Of a stretch of DNA of 64,000 bases, positions 62,301-64,000 are shown piece after piece. The stretch's first letter is position 1. The number at the start of each line of letters is the position of its first letter. The DNA is from Mactra quadrangularis (taxonomy: Eukaryota; Mollusca; Bivalvia; Venerida; Mactridae), in NCBI GenBank assembly GCA_025267735.1, contig CM046297.1, positions 23,772,011 to 23,836,010 on the forward strand, given 5' to 3'. A program made the position numbers and the translations under genes. Below the pieces are notes generated by a model. That model saw nothing but the letters and a program-made list of their open reading frames with translations, was not told where the DNA came from and made no database searches.

Positions 62301-63703
62301 GTGTCAGTACTTCACATTACTTTATTGATTGATTTAAAATATGTTTAACTGTTTCACTACTACTGCATTTCATGCTATTCTATATTGCGTATGGGATAAA
62401 ATATTGCACATTGAACCGCATATTACATACATTAGATTTACTGTATATAAAATTGTATATTGAATATAAAATTGTAAATTGTATAAAAATGTATAGATCT
62501 ATATGTATAAATAAAACAATAATGTATATATAGTTAATTATTGTTATAATTTTTTATGTTATTGTATTTTTACCACTTTTTTATTTGGTTTACATTCACA
62601 AAGGTATAATTTCTATAATCTAAAGTATGTGCTTTGTAGTTGGTTAACAGCTAAATCCAGAGATTTAGTCTTTCCAGGACAGTGACTAAGTTGACTGACC
62701 GCCGTTATATGACATATACAATGTGTTGCTATGACGGTAAACCCAACAAAACAAAAATAAAATAAGCATCATTAAATATAAGTATATAATATACAGTCAC
62801 ATATAAGTAATTCGTTTTCTCCAGACTAGTTATTTTGGTGATTTATAAGCAAGGAAAATATATAAGGGAGACAATGTCAAATTAAATACGTTTGAAACTG
62901 AACTGAATTTATTTGACTCTCTCGTCTACAAATACATGTTGTACTCGTAACATGTTAATTAGCGATATTTTTCATTGGTTAAACTGTTACATAGACACAG
63001 AGTCATACAAAAGCCAAGTAATCACTTCTTTTGGTATAACATTTTATGTGTTCCGTCGTTCTCATATACCACGACACTTTTTTCATTAACACGACCATCA
63101 GAACTGCTTAGTAAATTGTATGACAAATTAAGCAATAGGAACAATCTTAAAGATCGCCGAGGTTGTTCCGAATGCAAAATTAGACACAATAAATAATTCA
63201 CCTCATTATTAAATTATTTTTTAATTTAAAATTGGTCATGGCCAGTGGCGTAGCAAGGTCTTTTTGATGTGTACGCAAAATCCTAGGGGTCAAGGGCATG
63301 CCCCGCCCCGAATTTGTTTTTCTGTAGATCATTTCAGGAGCATTTTTGGCAACTATTCAAAATGGGTCTGTATAATTCAATCTGGACACAAATATAGGAA
63401 GACAACATTCATACAAATTATCATTCAATTTTAACCAGCGTTTAAAGAATTATATAGACTGGATTCAAAGACAAACATCGAATTTTAAAACCGTAAATTC
63501 AACTCCCAAAAGGCATCGCAAGTCCCATTGAAATATAACTTGACATAAGGTTAGTAAAATAACGATCAAGCAGTTTTGTTTTACACACCCCTACCCCCCT
63601 CAGGCGAAAGATTTTATTACATTTTTGGCGTTTGTATTTTTACAATTTTCTGGACCAGTGTGTACGCAGCTGCGTACTCTGCGTACTGGTAGCTACGCGC
63701 CTG

Positions 63704-64000
63704 TTCAATAAGTAAAATACATGCATTTAAACAATTCAAATAGTAACGCCATTGTAATTATAAAATACCCTGTAGCGCGCCCCCGATAATAGAGAGTACA
63801 GGTAAGAATTAGACCGCGAGCGTGACGTCATAATATGATGACGACATTGTATTTACAAATGGCCGACACGCGCTGTATTTAATTGACAATTAGTGTTAGA
63901 AAAATGAATAGTTACGACACAAAACTTGGACATTTACTAAATTAATGTTGCAAATGACTTTATTAACAATAAAAAGGATATGATGTGATATAGACATAGT
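63704..64000 (+). repeat. Start of tandem unit 5 (cut by window end)
   Basis: The first 297 bp of another unit, including the GC-rich upstream block and TGACGTCA at 63823-63830. The next exon copy would begin about 200-250 bp beyond the window. Confidence 0.92.

Larger units (their letters stand above)
57933..63703 (+). repeat. Tandem unit 4 of the phosphonatase 3'-exon array
   Basis: A 5,771-bp unit. It keeps the 42-bp segment (61322-61363) and the Phe/Pro exon alleles as in unit 1, and has the empty transposon site at 62123-62127. Confidence 0.93.

Overview
The window looks like nuclear DNA from an invertebrate animal, most likely a bivalve mollusc. It is AT-rich and gene-poor, with GT-AG introns, AATAAA polyadenylation signals, several tRNA-derived SINE families and many short inverted-repeat transposons. 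The mollusc assignment is inference from repeat style and gene content; no species can be named.

Layout. (1) 1-4475: a small secreted PAN/EGF-like protein on + in two exons, whose 4-kb intron is full of repeats. (2) 7.1-8.9 kb, minus strand: the last two exons of a single-pass membrane protein with a long cytoplasmic tail; a possible signal-peptide exon lies at 12.5-12.9 kb. (3) 9-27 kb: mostly non-coding, with PIF/Harbinger-type, hAT-type and TTAA-type miniature elements, two palindromic repeat families, SINEs, and a minisatellite of exactly 29 x 44 bp at 23.68-24.95 kb. (4) 27.0-37.9 kb, + strand: a complete intron-containing gene for phosphonoacetaldehyde hydrolase (phosphonatase, PhnX family, HAD superfamily). 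Five coding exons join in phase to 281 residues with all core catalytic motifs. (5) 36.04-64.0 kb: a tandem array of a ~5.7-kb unit, four complete copies plus the start of a fifth. Each unit carries only the last two phosphonatase exons, with intact splice sites, stop and polyadenylation signal. Unit 1 is enlarged to 10.4 kb by a 4.68-kb transposon with ~480-bp terminal inverted repeats, and the empty site is preserved in units 2-4.

The most interesting feature is the array. One promoter-proximal half-gene (exons for the nucleophile Asp, Schiff-base Lys and cap) is followed by at least four near-identical, splice-competent copies of the 3' half (HAD motifs II-IV). They could serve as interchangeable terminal exons, as truncated genes, or be recent non-functional duplications. 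Every unit boundary coincides with the terminus of a CAGTGGCGTAGC-type transposon, suggesting how the duplication arose. An assembly artefact must be excluded first.

Phosphonatase cleaves the C-P bond of phosphonoacetaldehyde, the product of 2-aminoethylphosphonate transamination. Aminoethylphosphonate lipids are abundant in molluscs, so a catabolic role is biologically reasonable, but no partner gene (such as the transaminase) is seen here.
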